Assembly (NCBI RefSeq): GCF_010994095.1
Contig: NZ_WJYO01000003.1
Span: 248,001 to 312,000, forward strand
Length of the DNA stretch: 64,000 nt
Source of the DNA: Mumia xiangluensis
GTDB lineage: Bacteria > Actinomycetota > Actinomycetes > Propionibacteriales > Nocardioidaceae
Direction: 5' to 3'
The notes beneath the pieces are model-generated. The model was given only the letters and a program-made list of their open reading frames with translations. It was not told the origin of the DNA and made no database searches. A program made the translations under genes and the position numbers. Of the stretch, positions 35,931-48,298 are shown piece after piece. Every line of letters begins with the position of its first letter. Position 1 is the first letter of the stretch.

Positions 35931-38024
35931 TCAGCGCCGGCGCTGGAGCCCGCTGGGCCACCAGATGCGCGACCCGATGTCGTACGACAGCGCCGGCACG
36001 AGCAGCGACCGCACGATCAACGTGTCGAGGAGCACCCCGAACGCGACCAGGAACGCGATCTGCGCCAGGAACAGGATCGGGATCACGGCGAGCGCCGAGA
36101 ACGTCGCCGCGAGCACCACACCTGCGGACGTGATGACGCCGCCCGTCACGACCAGCCCGTGCAGGATGCCCTCACGGGTCCCCCGCCGTACGGACTCCTC
36201 CCGGACCCGGGTCATCAAGAAGATGTTGTAGTCGATACCGAGCGCGACGAGGAACACGAACGCGTACAGGGGCACCGAGGGGTCGGCTCCCGGCCAGCCG
36301 AACGCGTGGTCGAACACGAGCCCGGCGACCCCGAGGGTCGAGAAGAAGCTCAGCACCGTCGTCGCCACCAGGAGGACGGGAGCGAGCACCGACCGGAGCA
36401 GCACGATCAGCACCAGCAGGATCACCAGGAGAACGACGGGGATGATCAGCGTACGGTCGTGCTCGGCGACGTCGTTGCCGTCGACCTGCTGGGCGGTCTC
36501 GCCCCCGACGAGGACGCCGTCACCGAGCTCGTGGAGCTCGGTGCGCAGGTTGCGCACGGTCTCCTCCGCGGCGTGGCTGTCAGCTGGGTCCGCCAGGGTC
36601 ACCTCGAGCATCACCAGCCCGTCGACGACCTTCGGTGGCGCGTCGGCCGCGTCGGCGTCGCCGCCCGCCGGCATCGGCGCCATGGTCGCGACGCCGTCGA
36701 CCTGCGCGACGATGCGCTCGACCTCCTCCAGGTCACCCTCGGGAGCGACGACGACCGCGGGAGAGCCGGACCCGCCCGGGAAGTGACGCGCGACCGCCTC
36801 CTGGCCCGTGACGGCCTCCGACTCGCCCAGGAGGATGTCGCTCTGCGAGACGCCCGAAGCACTGAAGGTGGGCGCGAACGCGGCTGCGAGCACGAGGGCG
36901 AGCGTGGCACCGGCCCACAGCCGGCGCGGGCGGTTCTTGACCAGCCGTGCGACCGAGCCCCAGATGCCGGACTCCTCGGGCTTGGCGCTCCCGACGTGCG
37001 GGCGGAACGGCCAGAACGCGGCGCGTCCGAGGAGCACCAGCACCGCCGGGAGGAACGTCAGCGCCGAGAACATCGCCGCCGCGATGCCGAGGGCGGCGAC
37101 CGGACCGAGGCTGCGGTTCGAGGTGAGGTCTGACAGCAGCAGGCACAGCAGGCCGAGGATGACGGTGCTGCCGGAGGCGAGGACCGGCCGCAGCGCGCGG
37201 CGCCAGGCGACCCGCATCGCGGTGAAGCGGTCCTCGTGCGCGCGCAGCTCCTCGCGGTAGCGCGCGACGAGGAGCAGGGCGTAGTCGGTCGCAGCCCCGA
37301 CGACGAGGATCGACATGATCCCCTGGCTCTGCCCGTTGAGATCCAGCACGCCGGCGTCGGCAAGCTGGTAGACGACGAACGCCGCCAGCCCGAGGCCCAG
37401 CACCGAGGTGAGGAGCACCGCGAACGGCAGCAGCGGACTCCGGTAGACCACGAGCAGGATGACGAGGACGACGACGAGGGCGACGCCCAGGAGCAGGCCG
37501 TCGATGCCGCCGAACGCGGAACCGATGTCGGCGGCGAACCCGCCCGGACCGGTGACGTACGCGGTGGCGCCGTCGACGTCGTCGACAGTGGCCCGGACGT
37601 CGTCGACGACGGTCTCCACCTCGCCCGCAGCCTCAGGGTCGATCTGTGCGTAGCCGGCGAGCGCGCGGCCGTCCTCCGACGGGACGGGTCCGCGTCCGGG
37701 CCCCTCGATGCCGTCGATCCTGCCGACGGCGGCGAGCTGGTCGGCCGCAGCCGCACGACCCTCGGCAGAGATCGGCTCGTCCGACTCCCACACGATGACG
37801 AGCGGCACGGAGTCGGGGGCGAACCTCGCCTGGATCGCCGCGACCTCCGTCGACTCCGCGCTCTCGGGGAGGAAGGCTGCGGTGTCGTTCTCCGCGACCT
37901 CGCCCAGCTTCCCGGCGAACGGGCCGGCGAGCCCGCCGAGCACGAGCCAGACGATGACGACGACGACCGGCAGGACCCACCGGACTCGTGAGTGCGAGCC
38001 TCGGGCGGGTTCGGAACGGGCCAC
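35931..38024 (-). CDS. MMPL/RND family membrane transporter
   Basis: A 697-residue RND-type exporter. The topology is a helix near residue 15-35, an extracytoplasmic loop (about 40-165), five helices (about 170-320), a second helix-loop unit (about 360-520), and five more helices to the end, with GAATDYALLLVARYREEL and ALGIDYNIFLMTRVREE as the two proton-relay MMPL motifs. The likely cargo is a lipid or hydrophobic drug, powered by the proton gradient. A GGAG Shine-Dalgarno precedes the GTG. It is not in a lipid-synthesis locus, so the cargo is unknown. Confidence 0.9.
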   Translation of the reverse strand: MARSEPARGSHSRVRWVLPVVVVIVWLVLGGLAGPFAGKLGEVAENDTAAFLPESAESTEVAAIQARFAPDSVPLVIVWESDEPISAEGRAAAADQLAAVGRIDGIEGPGRGPVPSEDGRALAGYAQIDPEAAGEVETVVDDVRATVDDVDGATAYVTGPGGFAADIGSAFGGIDGLLLGVALVVVLVILLVVYRSPLLPFAVLLTSVLGLGLAAFVVYQLADAGVLDLNGQSQGIMSILVVGAATDYALLLVARYREELRAHEDRFTAMRVAWRRALRPVLASGSTVILGLLCLLLSDLTSNRSLGPVAALGIAAAMFSALTFLPAVLVLLGRAAFWPFRPHVGSAKPEESGIWGSVARLVKNRPRRLWAGATLALVLAAAFAPTFSASGVSQSDILLGESEAVTGQEAVARHFPGGSGSPAVVVAPEGDLEEVERIVAQVDGVATMAPMPAGGDADAADAPPKVVDGLVMLEVTLADPADSHAAEETVRNLRTELHELGDGVLVGGETAQQVDGNDVAEHDRTLIIPVVLLVILLVLIVLLRSVLAPVLLVATTVLSFFSTLGVAGLVFDHAFGWPGADPSVPLYAFVFLVALGIDYNIFLMTRVREESVRRGTREGILHGLVVTGGVITSAGVVLAATFSALAVIPILFLAQIAFLVAFGVLLDTLIVRSLLVPALSYDIGSRIWWPSGLQRRR

Positions 38025-38065
38025 GCTCTACTCCGGAGGGGGGTGCTGACGGGCGATGGGCCCGG

Positions 38066-39838
38066 TCAACCTAACACCTCTGCGAGCTCCAGCCAGATTG
38101 ACTCCAAGGAGGCCTTCTCGTCGGTGAGCTCGGTCAGCCTGGCCTGCAGCTCGGACAGCTTCGCGCCGTCGGTCGCGTGGGCCGTCATCTCCTCAGCGAC
38201 CGCGGCCGAGAGCTCCGAGATCTTGGCCAGGCGACGGTCGATCCGCGCCATCTCCTTCTGAGCCGCACGCTCCTCGGCGCCGGACAGACCAGCACCCTCG
38301 GTTGGCGCCGCGGCCGTCGCTCCCGCGACCAGGTCCATCGGTGTCGGACCTGCTGCGGCGGCCCCACGCGCCGCCGCATCGCGGGGACGGTACGCGTCCA
38401 CACCGCCGACGAGCATGCGTACGGACCCGTCGCCCGGCAGCTCGTAGACGGTGTCCGTGACCCGCTCGAGGAAGTAGCGGTCGTGCGAGACGACCACCAG
38501 GGTCCCGGGCCACCGGTCGAGGTAGTCCTCGATCACGGTGAGGGTGTCGATGTCGAGGTCGTTGGTCGGCTCGTCGAGCAGGAGGACGTTCGGCTCCGAC
38601 AGCAGCAGCCGCATCACCTGGAGCCGGCGCCGCTCGCCACCGGACAGGTCGCCGATGCGCGAGGTGAGCAGGTCGCCGGTGAAGCCGAACCCCTCCAGCA
38701 ACGACGTCGCCCGCAGCTCGGGGCCGCTCACCGAGTCGAGGACGCGCTCCTGCGGGTCGAGCTCGTCGAGGGCCTGCGAGAGATAGGCGACCGAGATCGT
38801 CTTGCCCCGCTTCACCCGGCCGCTGTCCGGTTCGAGCGTGCCGGCGACGAGTCGCATCACCGAGGTCTTGCCCGTCCCGTTCGGCCCGACGAGACCGACA
38901 CGGTCGCCGGGGCCGAGCCGCCACGTCGCGCGGTCGAGGATCCGCGCCGTGCCGCGGGTGAGGCTGACGTCCTCGAGGTCGACGACGTCCTTGCCGAGCC
39001 GGCTGGTCGCGAAGCGCTCGAGCTCCAGCCGGTCGCGGGGCGGCGGCTCGTCGGCGATCAGGGCGTTCGCGGCGTCGATGCGGAACTTCGGCTTGGACGT
39101 CCGTGCGGGCGCGCCGCGACGCAGCCAGGCCAGCTCCTTGCGGGCGAGGTTCTGGCGCCGGCTCTCCGTGGCGGCTGCCTGCCGGTCGCGCTCGGCGCGG
39201 GCGAGGACGTACGCCGCGTACCCGCCGTCGTACTGGTCGACGACGCCGTCGTGGACCTCCCAGGTCCGGGTCGCGACCTCGTCGAGGAACCAGCGGTCGT
39301 GCGTCACGACGACGATCGCGCACTCGCGGATGCGGAGGTGCCGCGCGAGCCAGGCGATGGCGTCGATGTCGAGATGGTTCGTCGGCTCGTCGAGCACGAG
39401 GAGGTCGTGCTGGCCGAGCAGCAGCCGTGCCAGGGAGGCGCGGCGGCGCTCACCGCCGGACATGCCCTCGACGATGCGGTCGAGCGAGATCCCCGCGAGC
39501 AGGACGGTGACGACCTCGCGCGTCGTCGGGTCGGATGCCCACTCGTGGTCGGCCTTGCCGCCGAGGACCGCCTCACGGAGCGTGTGCGCCTCGTGGAGCT
39601 CGTCGGTCTGCGTCAGGAACCCGACCTCGAGCCCGCGGGTGTGCGTGACCCGGCCGGCGTCGGTCGGCTCGATCCTTGCGAGGACCCGCAGCAGGGTGGT
39701 CTTGCCGCCGCCGTTGCGGCCGACGACGCCGATCCGGTCGGTGGCGGCGACTCCCAGGCTGACCGAGTCCAGCAGCGTACGGGTGCCGTGGGACTTGTCG
39801 ACACCGTCCAGGTTCACGAGGTTCTGCGGCGGAGTCAC
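38066..39838 (-). CDS. ABC-F family ATPase
   Basis: A soluble 590-residue protein with two ABC modules and no membrane segments. Module 1 has Walker A GRNGGGKTT, signature MSGGERRR and Walker B LLVLDEPTNHLD; module 2 has GPNGTGKTS, LSGGERRR and VLLLDEPTNDLD. The linker (about 230-290, Arg/Lys-rich) is the arm that reaches into the ribosome in EttA/Uup-type proteins, and the C-terminal 70 residues are a coiled coil, as in Uup. It probably acts on stalled or structured ribosomes; an antibiotic-resistance role is not excluded. Confidence 0.92.
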   Translation of the reverse strand: MTPPQNLVNLDGVDKSHGTRTLLDSVSLGVAATDRIGVVGRNGGGKTTLLRVLARIEPTDAGRVTHTRGLEVGFLTQTDELHEAHTLREAVLGGKADHEWASDPTTREVVTVLLAGISLDRIVEGMSGGERRRASLARLLLGQHDLLVLDEPTNHLDIDAIAWLARHLRIRECAIVVVTHDRWFLDEVATRTWEVHDGVVDQYDGGYAAYVLARAERDRQAAATESRRQNLARKELAWLRRGAPARTSKPKFRIDAANALIADEPPPRDRLELERFATSRLGKDVVDLEDVSLTRGTARILDRATWRLGPGDRVGLVGPNGTGKTSVMRLVAGTLEPDSGRVKRGKTISVAYLSQALDELDPQERVLDSVSGPELRATSLLEGFGFTGDLLTSRIGDLSGGERRRLQVMRLLLSEPNVLLLDEPTNDLDIDTLTVIEDYLDRWPGTLVVVSHDRYFLERVTDTVYELPGDGSVRMLVGGVDAYRPRDAAARGAAAAGPTPMDLVAGATAAAPTEGAGLSGAEERAAQKEMARIDRRLAKISELSAAVAEEMTAHATDGAKLSELQARLTELTDEKASLESIWLELAEVLG

Positions 39839-39914
39839 CCGGCAAGCCTACGAGGCGGACCACGTGCCGCCGCTCCCGCCTCCAATCCGGACATCGGGTG
39901 TCCGGGTGCTCCCC

Positions 39915-39920
39915 TACCGT
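39915..39920 (+). promoter_or_regulatory. -10 box of leaderless ridA promoter
   Basis: TACCGT lies 7 nt before the ATG at 39928; no Shine-Dalgarno is present. Confidence 0.5.
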
Positions 39921-39927
39921 CGAAGAC

Positions 39928-40329
39928 ATGACCGAGATTGCACTGCACAGTCCGTCAGGCCTGGTCCAGAGCCCGGCCTTCAGCCACGTCGCCGTCATCC
40001 CGCCGGGAGCCACGACCGTCCTCGTCGGCGGTCAGAACGGCGTCGACGAGTCCGGGGCGATCGTCTCCGACGAGGCCGCCGTCCAGGTCGCGCAGGCTCT
40101 CGACAACGTCGAGACCGCTCTCGCCGGGGCGGGAGCCACGCTCGAGGACGTCGTCTCGTGGACGATCCTGTTCGCCGAGGGCATCGACGTCCAGGCGGCG
40201 TACGCCGTCGCCGGGCCACGGCTCGCGCGCGACGGCGCCCCGCCACTCGTCACGGCGGCTATCGTGTCGTCCCTCGCAGTTCCGGGAGCGCTGATCGAGC
40301 TCGGCGTGACCGCCGCCGTGGTGCGGTGA
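39928..40329 (+). CDS. RidA family protein
   Basis: A 133-residue trimeric-type protein of the YjgF/YER057c/UK114 superfamily, members of which hydrolyse reactive enamines and imines. The pattern LVGGQNGVDESGAIV, QVAQALDNVETALAGAGATLEDVVSWTIL and GAPPLVTAAIVSSLAVPGALIEL is recognisable. The usual RidA arginine (in the R-x-x-V/I motif) is not present in the normal form, so this may be a Rid subfamily with a different activity. It is convergent with the SDR gene. Confidence 0.78.
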   Translation: MTEIALHSPSGLVQSPAFSHVAVIPPGATTVLVGGQNGVDESGAIVSDEAAVQVAQALDNVETALAGAGATLEDVVSWTILFAEGIDVQAAYAVAGPRLARDGAPPLVTAAIVSSLAVPGALIELGVTAAVVR

Positions 40330-40339
40330 GCCCGGCGGC

Positions 40340-41107
40340 TCAGCGCGCGTGCGTGACGCCGCCGTCGACGACGAGCGTCTCGCCGACCACGTAGTCCCCG
40401 GCGCGGGACGCGAGGAAGATCGCGGCTCCCGCCATGTCCGCGGGTGTGCCGATGCGACCCGCTGGGATCCTCGCGGCGACGGCGTCCGCGTGGTCGCGCG
40501 CCGTACGGTTCATCTCCGACGCGAACGCGCCGGGCGCGATGCCGCTGACGACGATGTTGTCCGGAGCCAGCCGGACCCCGAGCTTGCGCGTCAGGTGGAC
40601 GAGACCGGCCTTGCTCGCGTGGTACGAGTACGTCTCGTCGGCGTTGAGCGAGAGTCCGTCGATCGAGGCGATGTTGATGACCTTCGCCGGGTGGTCCGTG
40701 GCTGCCTTCGCGAGCAGCGGGGTGAGCGCCTGGGTCAGGAAGAACGGCGCCTTGACGTTCACGTCCATGACCTTGTCCCAACCGCCCTCCGGGAACTCCG
40801 CGTACGGCGCGCCCCAGGCGGCTCCGGCGTTGTTCACGAGGATGTCCAGCGAGTCCTCGAGCGCGGCGTAGCGCTCCGCGAGGTCGCGTACGCCGTCGGT
40901 GGTCGAGACGTCGGACGGCAGCGAGACGCAGGTGCCGAGCGCAGACATCTCCTCGGCTGCTCGGTCGCAGGCCTCGGCCTTCCGCGCGGTGACGTAGACA
41001 CGGGCACCCTGGGCGAGGAACCCCTCGGCGATCATGCGGCCGATGCCGCGTGACCCACCGGTGACGAGTGCGGTGCGGCCTTCGAGGGAGAAGAGGTCAG
41101 TCGGCAT
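40340..41107 (-). CDS. Short-chain dehydrogenase/reductase
   Basis: A 255-residue classical SDR oxidoreductase. The cofactor motif is TGGSRGIG (residues 16-23), then NNAG near 92, the catalytic S-Y-K (SIDGLSLNADETYSYHASKAG, near 145-165) and the PG motif GIAPGAF. The basic residue after the Gly motif suggests NADP. The C-terminus ends VVDGGVTHAR, as in the family. The ATG lies 6 nt after a TAGTAT -10 box that overlaps an 18-bp palindrome. Substrate unknown; this subgroup acts on acyl-CoA or alcohol substrates. Confidence 0.9.
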   Translation of the reverse strand: MPTDLFSLEGRTALVTGGSRGIGRMIAEGFLAQGARVYVTARKAEACDRAAEEMSALGTCVSLPSDVSTTDGVRDLAERYAALEDSLDILVNNAGAAWGAPYAEFPEGGWDKVMDVNVKAPFFLTQALTPLLAKAATDHPAKVINIASIDGLSLNADETYSYHASKAGLVHLTRKLGVRLAPDNIVVSGIAPGAFASEMNRTARDHADAVAARIPAGRIGTPADMAGAAIFLASRAGDYVVGETLVVDGGVTHAR

Positions 41108-41113
41108 GGGCCG

Positions 41114-41133
41114 ATACTAAGCGAGCGCTTAGT
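41114..41133 (-). promoter_or_regulatory. SDR promoter with 18-bp palindromic operator
   Basis: ACTAAGCG-AG-CGCTTAGT (41116-41133) is a perfect inverted repeat that shares bases with the minus-strand -10 TAGTAT (41114-41119). AAGCG/CGCTT half-sites are typical of TetR/AcrR operators. No TetR gene is adjacent, so the regulator is elsewhere. Confidence 0.6.
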
Positions 41134-41168
41134 TCTCGTCCACGTCCACGTCCACGGCACGCACGCGG

Positions 41169-42086
41169 TCAGATCAGGTGCGCGCCGGCCTCGGGGCCGG
41201 AGGCCTGCACGGCGTCGGCGCAGACGCCGGTCGCGAGCAGCAGGCGTGCCAGCTCCTCGGAGTGGCTCGCGTCCTCCGCGAGGACCATCACCGTCGGCCC
41301 CGAGCCTGAGACGAGCGCCCCCAGGGCGTCCCCCTCCTCCGCCACCTCGAAGACCCGCTGGAGCTCCGGGCGCAGGCCGAGCGCAGGAGCCTGGAGGTCG
41401 TTCGACAGGGCACGGCCGAGCCCCGTGGCGTCGCCCGCCGCGAGCGCGGTGAGGAGCGCCTGCGGGACCTCCGGCATCGGCGGCGGGGAGTCGGCGTGCA
41501 GCACGTCGTACTCGGCGTACACCTGCGCCGTGGACAGCCCGTGGTCAGCGATCGCGAACACCCAGTGGAAGCGGCCGCGGGCCAGCACCGGGCTGACCTC
41601 CTCGCCTCGACCACCGCCGAGCGCCGTCCCGCCGTGCAGCAGGAACGGCACGTCCGAGCCGAGGGTCGCCGCGATCTCCTCGAGCTCGCGCCGCTTCGCC
41701 TGCGTCCCCCAGAGCGCGTCGCACGCGACCAGCGCCGCAGCCGCGTCCGCGGAACCGCCGGCCATGCCGCCCATCACCGGGATCGCCTTGCGGATCGCGA
41801 GCGACACACCGGCATCGACGCCGAACGCCTCGCGCAGCGCCAGCGCAGCGCGTACGGCGAGGTTGTCGGGGCCGGTCGGGACCGGCGCCTGCTCACGCGT
41901 GCCGTCGCCGGCGAACTGCGTACGGACCGTCACCGTGTCGTCGTCGACCTCGGTCGCCCGGACCTCGTCGCACAGGTCGACCGCCTGGTAGACGGTCGCC
42001 AACGGGTGGTATCCGTCGTCGCGTCGGGGCCCGACGCCGAGACACAGGTTGATCTTCGCGGGCACCCGCGCGGTCGTCGTACGCAC
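41169..42086 (-). CDS. ispE: 4-diphosphocytidyl-2-C-methyl-D-erythritol kinase
   Basis: GHMP kinase of the MEP isoprenoid pathway, 305 residues. ARVPAKINLCLGVGPRRDDGYHPL is the family start, PVMGGMAGGSADAAAAL the ATP-binding loop, and GALVSGSGPTVMVLAED the C-terminal motif. It feeds the polyprenyl carriers used by the surface polymers. The GTG start lies 6 nt after TAGGTT (42093-42098), and that box contains the rsmA stop codon, so ispE has its own promoter at the end of rsmA. The order rpf-rsmA-ispE is conserved in actinobacteria. Confidence 0.95.
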   Translation of the reverse strand: MRTTTARVPAKINLCLGVGPRRDDGYHPLATVYQAVDLCDEVRATEVDDDTVTVRTQFAGDGTREQAPVPTGPDNLAVRAALALREAFGVDAGVSLAIRKAIPVMGGMAGGSADAAAALVACDALWGTQAKRRELEEIAATLGSDVPFLLHGGTALGGGRGEEVSPVLARGRFHWVFAIADHGLSTAQVYAEYDVLHADSPPPMPEVPQALLTALAAGDATGLGRALSNDLQAPALGLRPELQRVFEVAEEGDALGALVSGSGPTVMVLAEDASHSEELARLLLATGVCADAVQASGPEAGAHLI

Positions 42087-42095
42087 CGGCTCAAC

Positions 42096-45262
<3,167 letters not shown>

Positions 45263-45266
<4 letters not shown>

Positions 45267-47122
45267 GCCGGGGCATCCTCTGCGCTGTCGACCGTGTCCG
45301 CGCGGACGATCGGGGCCCAGTCGGGTCCGGTCTCGCCGAGCGAGGGATCGAGCTTCGCGAACAGGGGCGACGGCTTGGACAGCGCGGTGCCCGCGACGAT
45401 CGGCGTACGGCGCCAGGCTGCCTGCTCGACGCTGTAGTCGCCGGTGATCACGGGGTAGGAGCGACCCATGTCGGGGATGCCGACGCCGATCGGGTCCGCC
45501 GGGATGTCGTCGACCACCTCACGGACCTCGGGCTGCGCCGCCCACACGCCGGTGCCGCCGAGGGTCTCGAAGACCCGCTGCGCCGCGTGCGGGAGGAACG
45601 GGGTGAGCAGCGTGTTGGCGTCGGCGACGACCTGGAGCGCGGTGTGCAGCACGGTGGCCTGCCGCTCGGGGTCGTCCTTGAGCTTCCACGGCTCCATGTC
45701 GGACAGGTAGCGGTTGGCGGCGGTCACGACCCGCATCGCCTCGCCGATGCCCTGCTTGAAGCGGCTGCGCGCGAGGTGCCCGCCGACGACGTCGTACGCC
45801 GCGGCGGCCGTGTCGAGCAACGCCTGGTCGGCGTCGGTGAGCGCCCCCGGTGCAGGGATCTCGCCGAAGTTCTTGTGTGCCATCGAGACCGAGCGGTTCA
45901 CGAGGTTGCCCCACTCGTTGGCGAGCTCGAAGTTGGTCCGGCGGACGAACTCCTCCCACGTGAAGTCGGCGTCCTGGTTCTCCGGTCCGGCGACGGCGAT
46001 GAAGTAGCGCAGCGCGTCGGGCCCGAACGCAGCAAGGAAGTCACCGACGTAGATGACGGTGCCGCGGCTGGTCGAGAACTTGGAGCCGCTCATCGTGAGG
46101 TACTCGCTGGACACGACCTCGGTCGGGAGCTCCAGCTCGCCGAGCGGACCTGCCTCGCCGCCCTTGCTGCCGAGACCCCGGTAGCCGAGCAGGAGCGCCG
46201 GCCAGATCTGGCTGTGGAAGGTGATGTTGTCCTTGCCCATGAAGTAGGCGGACTCGGCATCGGGGTTGGTCCACCACTCGCGCCACGCCTCGGGGTCGCC
46301 GGAGCGGACGGCCCACTCGACCGACGCCGAGAGGTAGCCGATGACCGCATCGAACCACACGTACAGCTTCTTGTCCGTGCGGTCGTCCCACCCCTGCAGC
46401 GGGACGGGCACACCCCAGTCGATGTCGCGGGTGACAGCACGCGGTCGCAGGTTCTCGACGAGGTTGAGGCTGAAGCGCAGCACGTTGGGACGCCAGTCGG
46501 TGCGCGACTTCAGCCACTCGGTCAGCGCCTCGGCGAGCGCGGGGAGGTCGAGGAAGAAGTGCTCGGTCTCGACGAACTTCGGCGTCTCGCCGTTGACCTT
46601 GCTGCGTGGGTTGAGCAGGTCCGCGGGGTCGAGCTGGTTGCCGCAGTTGTCGCACTGGTCGCCGCGCGCACCGTCGTACCCGCAGATCGGGCAGGTGCCC
46701 TCGATGTAGCGGTCCGGGAGCGTACGGCCCGTCGACGGGGAGATCGCGCCGGTCGTCACCTTCGGGACGAGGTAGCCGTTGCGGTGCAGGCCGGCGAAGA
46801 TCTCCTGCGCGATCGCGTAGTGGTTGCGCGTCGTCGTGCGGGTGAAGAGGTCGTACGAGACGCCGAGCCCGGCGAGGTCCTCGACGATGACCCGGTTGTA
46901 GCGGTCGGCCAGCTCCCGCGCGGTGGAGCCCTCGGCGTCGGCCTGGACCAGGATCGGGGTGCCGTGCTCGTCGGTGCCCGACACCATCAGCACGCGGTCG
47001 CCCATCATGCGGTGGTACCGGGAGAAGATGTCGGAAGGAACTCCGAACCCGGACACGTGACCGATGTGGCGCGGGCCGTTGGCGTAGGGCCAGGCGACCG
47101 CGGTGAGGACAGACTTCGACAT
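45263..47122 (-). CDS. metG: Methionyl-tRNA synthetase
   Basis: Charges tRNA-Met; class I synthetase of 619 residues. [22 protein letters not shown] holds the HIGH box, [23 protein letters not shown] the four-Cys zinc knuckle (near residues 135-160), and [11 protein letters not shown] the KMSKS-equivalent loop. The anticodon-binding helical domain follows; no C-terminal tRNA-binding domain is present. ATG 47122 ([13 protein letters not shown]) is chosen because the ATG three codons upstream lies within the -10 TAGGAT of a leaderless promoter. Confidence 0.96.
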
Positions 47123-47129
47123 GGCGCCC

Positions 47130-47135
47130 ATCCTA
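47130..47135 (-). promoter_or_regulatory. -10 box of leaderless metG promoter
   Basis: TAGGAT on the minus strand, 7 nt before the ATG at 47122. Confidence 0.5.
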
Positions 47136-47152
47136 CGGAGGCGCCGACGACC

Positions 47153-48280
47153 TCAGCCGCGCCGCCCGCGCGGCAGGACTCGCTCGATGATCTCGGACGG
47201 TGGCAGCTGGCGCGCACGACGCAGCATCGGCTTCAGACCGGACTGTGGCTCGAGCGCGGCCTCGATCGCTCCCGCGACGGCGCGAGCGGCGACGTCGGCG
47301 GGGAGCGACGTCGTACGGGGGTGGGCGCCGCGAGTCCTCGGCGAGCGGGCCGGGTCCACGACGAGCGAGTCGAGTTCGCCGACCACGTGGACACCGCTCG
47401 CGCGAAGGTCGACGACGATCTCCTGGCTCACGTCGCGCAGGTGGGTGATGGCCCACCGCGGCAGCTCCACGCGTGAGGCGTCCGGATCGGGCGGCGCGCT
47501 CTTGAGCATCTGGTTCACCCCCATCCGGACGAACCGCCGGTAGTCGCGAGGATCCCAGTCGCGCGCGCGGAACTCGCGGTTGAGGGCGCGGACGAGCTCG
47601 ACCTCCGGCAGGGTCAGCGACCGGTTGAGGCGGTCCGGCTCGGGCACGAGCACGCCGTCGGGTGCGCCGACCATCGCCTCGAAGACCCGGAGCAGCGCGG
47701 ACCTGTCGCTCTCGTCCACCACCACGACCGTGACCCGGTCCGGACCGACGACGTCAGCCCAACGGCGTACGAGGACGTCGTGGCGGTGCCGCACCCAGAA
47801 CCGGGAGCTGGTGGGGACGTCGTCGAGCAGGATCCCCTTCAGCCATCGGCGCCACGAGCCTCGTCGGCCGTTCTGGACGTACTGCTGCCACTGCGACGGC
47901 ACGATGCGGTCGAGCGCGCGCAACGTGACGACCACGTGGACGCGGTCACGACCGAGATCGGTGACGACCCGCTCGACCGCGGCACCCTGGGCGTCGGCGA
48001 AGAACTCGTTCGAGACCACGACCCGTCCCCGTTCGGGGACCGATGCCACGAACCGCTGCCAGTCACGGATGTCGACCGGCGGCTCACCGGTCATCGGCGA
48101 GCCCCCGGTGACGGCGATCACCGCCTGCGTCGGCGTGCGAGAGCGGCCGGGATAGCTGACCCCCTCGGCTCGGAGCGCCCGACGCGCGCGGAAGAACGCG
48201 CTCTGCACCGCGGTCGTCCCCGTCTTGTGCGGTCCGACGTGGAGGAGCAGTCCGTCCTCCGGCAGCAGTAGGTCACTCAT
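47153..48280 (-). CDS. Sulfotransferase family protein (1)
   Basis: A 375-residue PAPS-dependent sulfotransferase-like protein. LLHVGPHKTGTTAVQSAFF (residues 13-31) is the 5'-phosphosulfate loop, and RVVVSNEFFAD near 85 is in the place of the 3'-phosphate motif. PSQWQQYVQNG and GPDRVTVVVVDESDR follow, as in the other members of this cluster. The substrate is unknown; family members sulfate glycans, lipids or small molecules. Last gene of a four-gene minus-strand operon, with 18 bp to the gene before it. Confidence 0.82.
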   Translation of the reverse strand: MSDLLLPEDGLLLHVGPHKTGTTAVQSAFFRARRALRAEGVSYPGRSRTPTQAVIAVTGGSPMTGEPPVDIRDWQRFVASVPERGRVVVSNEFFADAQGAAVERVVTDLGRDRVHVVVTLRALDRIVPSQWQQYVQNGRRGSWRRWLKGILLDDVPTSSRFWVRHRHDVLVRRWADVVGPDRVTVVVVDESDRSALLRVFEAMVGAPDGVLVPEPDRLNRSLTLPEVELVRALNREFRARDWDPRDYRRFVRMGVNQMLKSAPPDPDASRVELPRWAITHLRDVSQEIVVDLRASGVHVVGELDSLVVDPARSPRTRGAHPRTTSLPADVAARAVAGAIEAALEPQSGLKPMLRRARQLPPSEIIERVLPRGRRG

Positions 48281-48298
48281 GGGCGAGTCCGATCCGGG

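Noticed and set aside
38177-39931. A 584-codon plus-strand frame opposite ABC-F
   Set aside because: ABC-F is complete on the minus strand with both Walker and signature motifs; the plus frame is a shadow.
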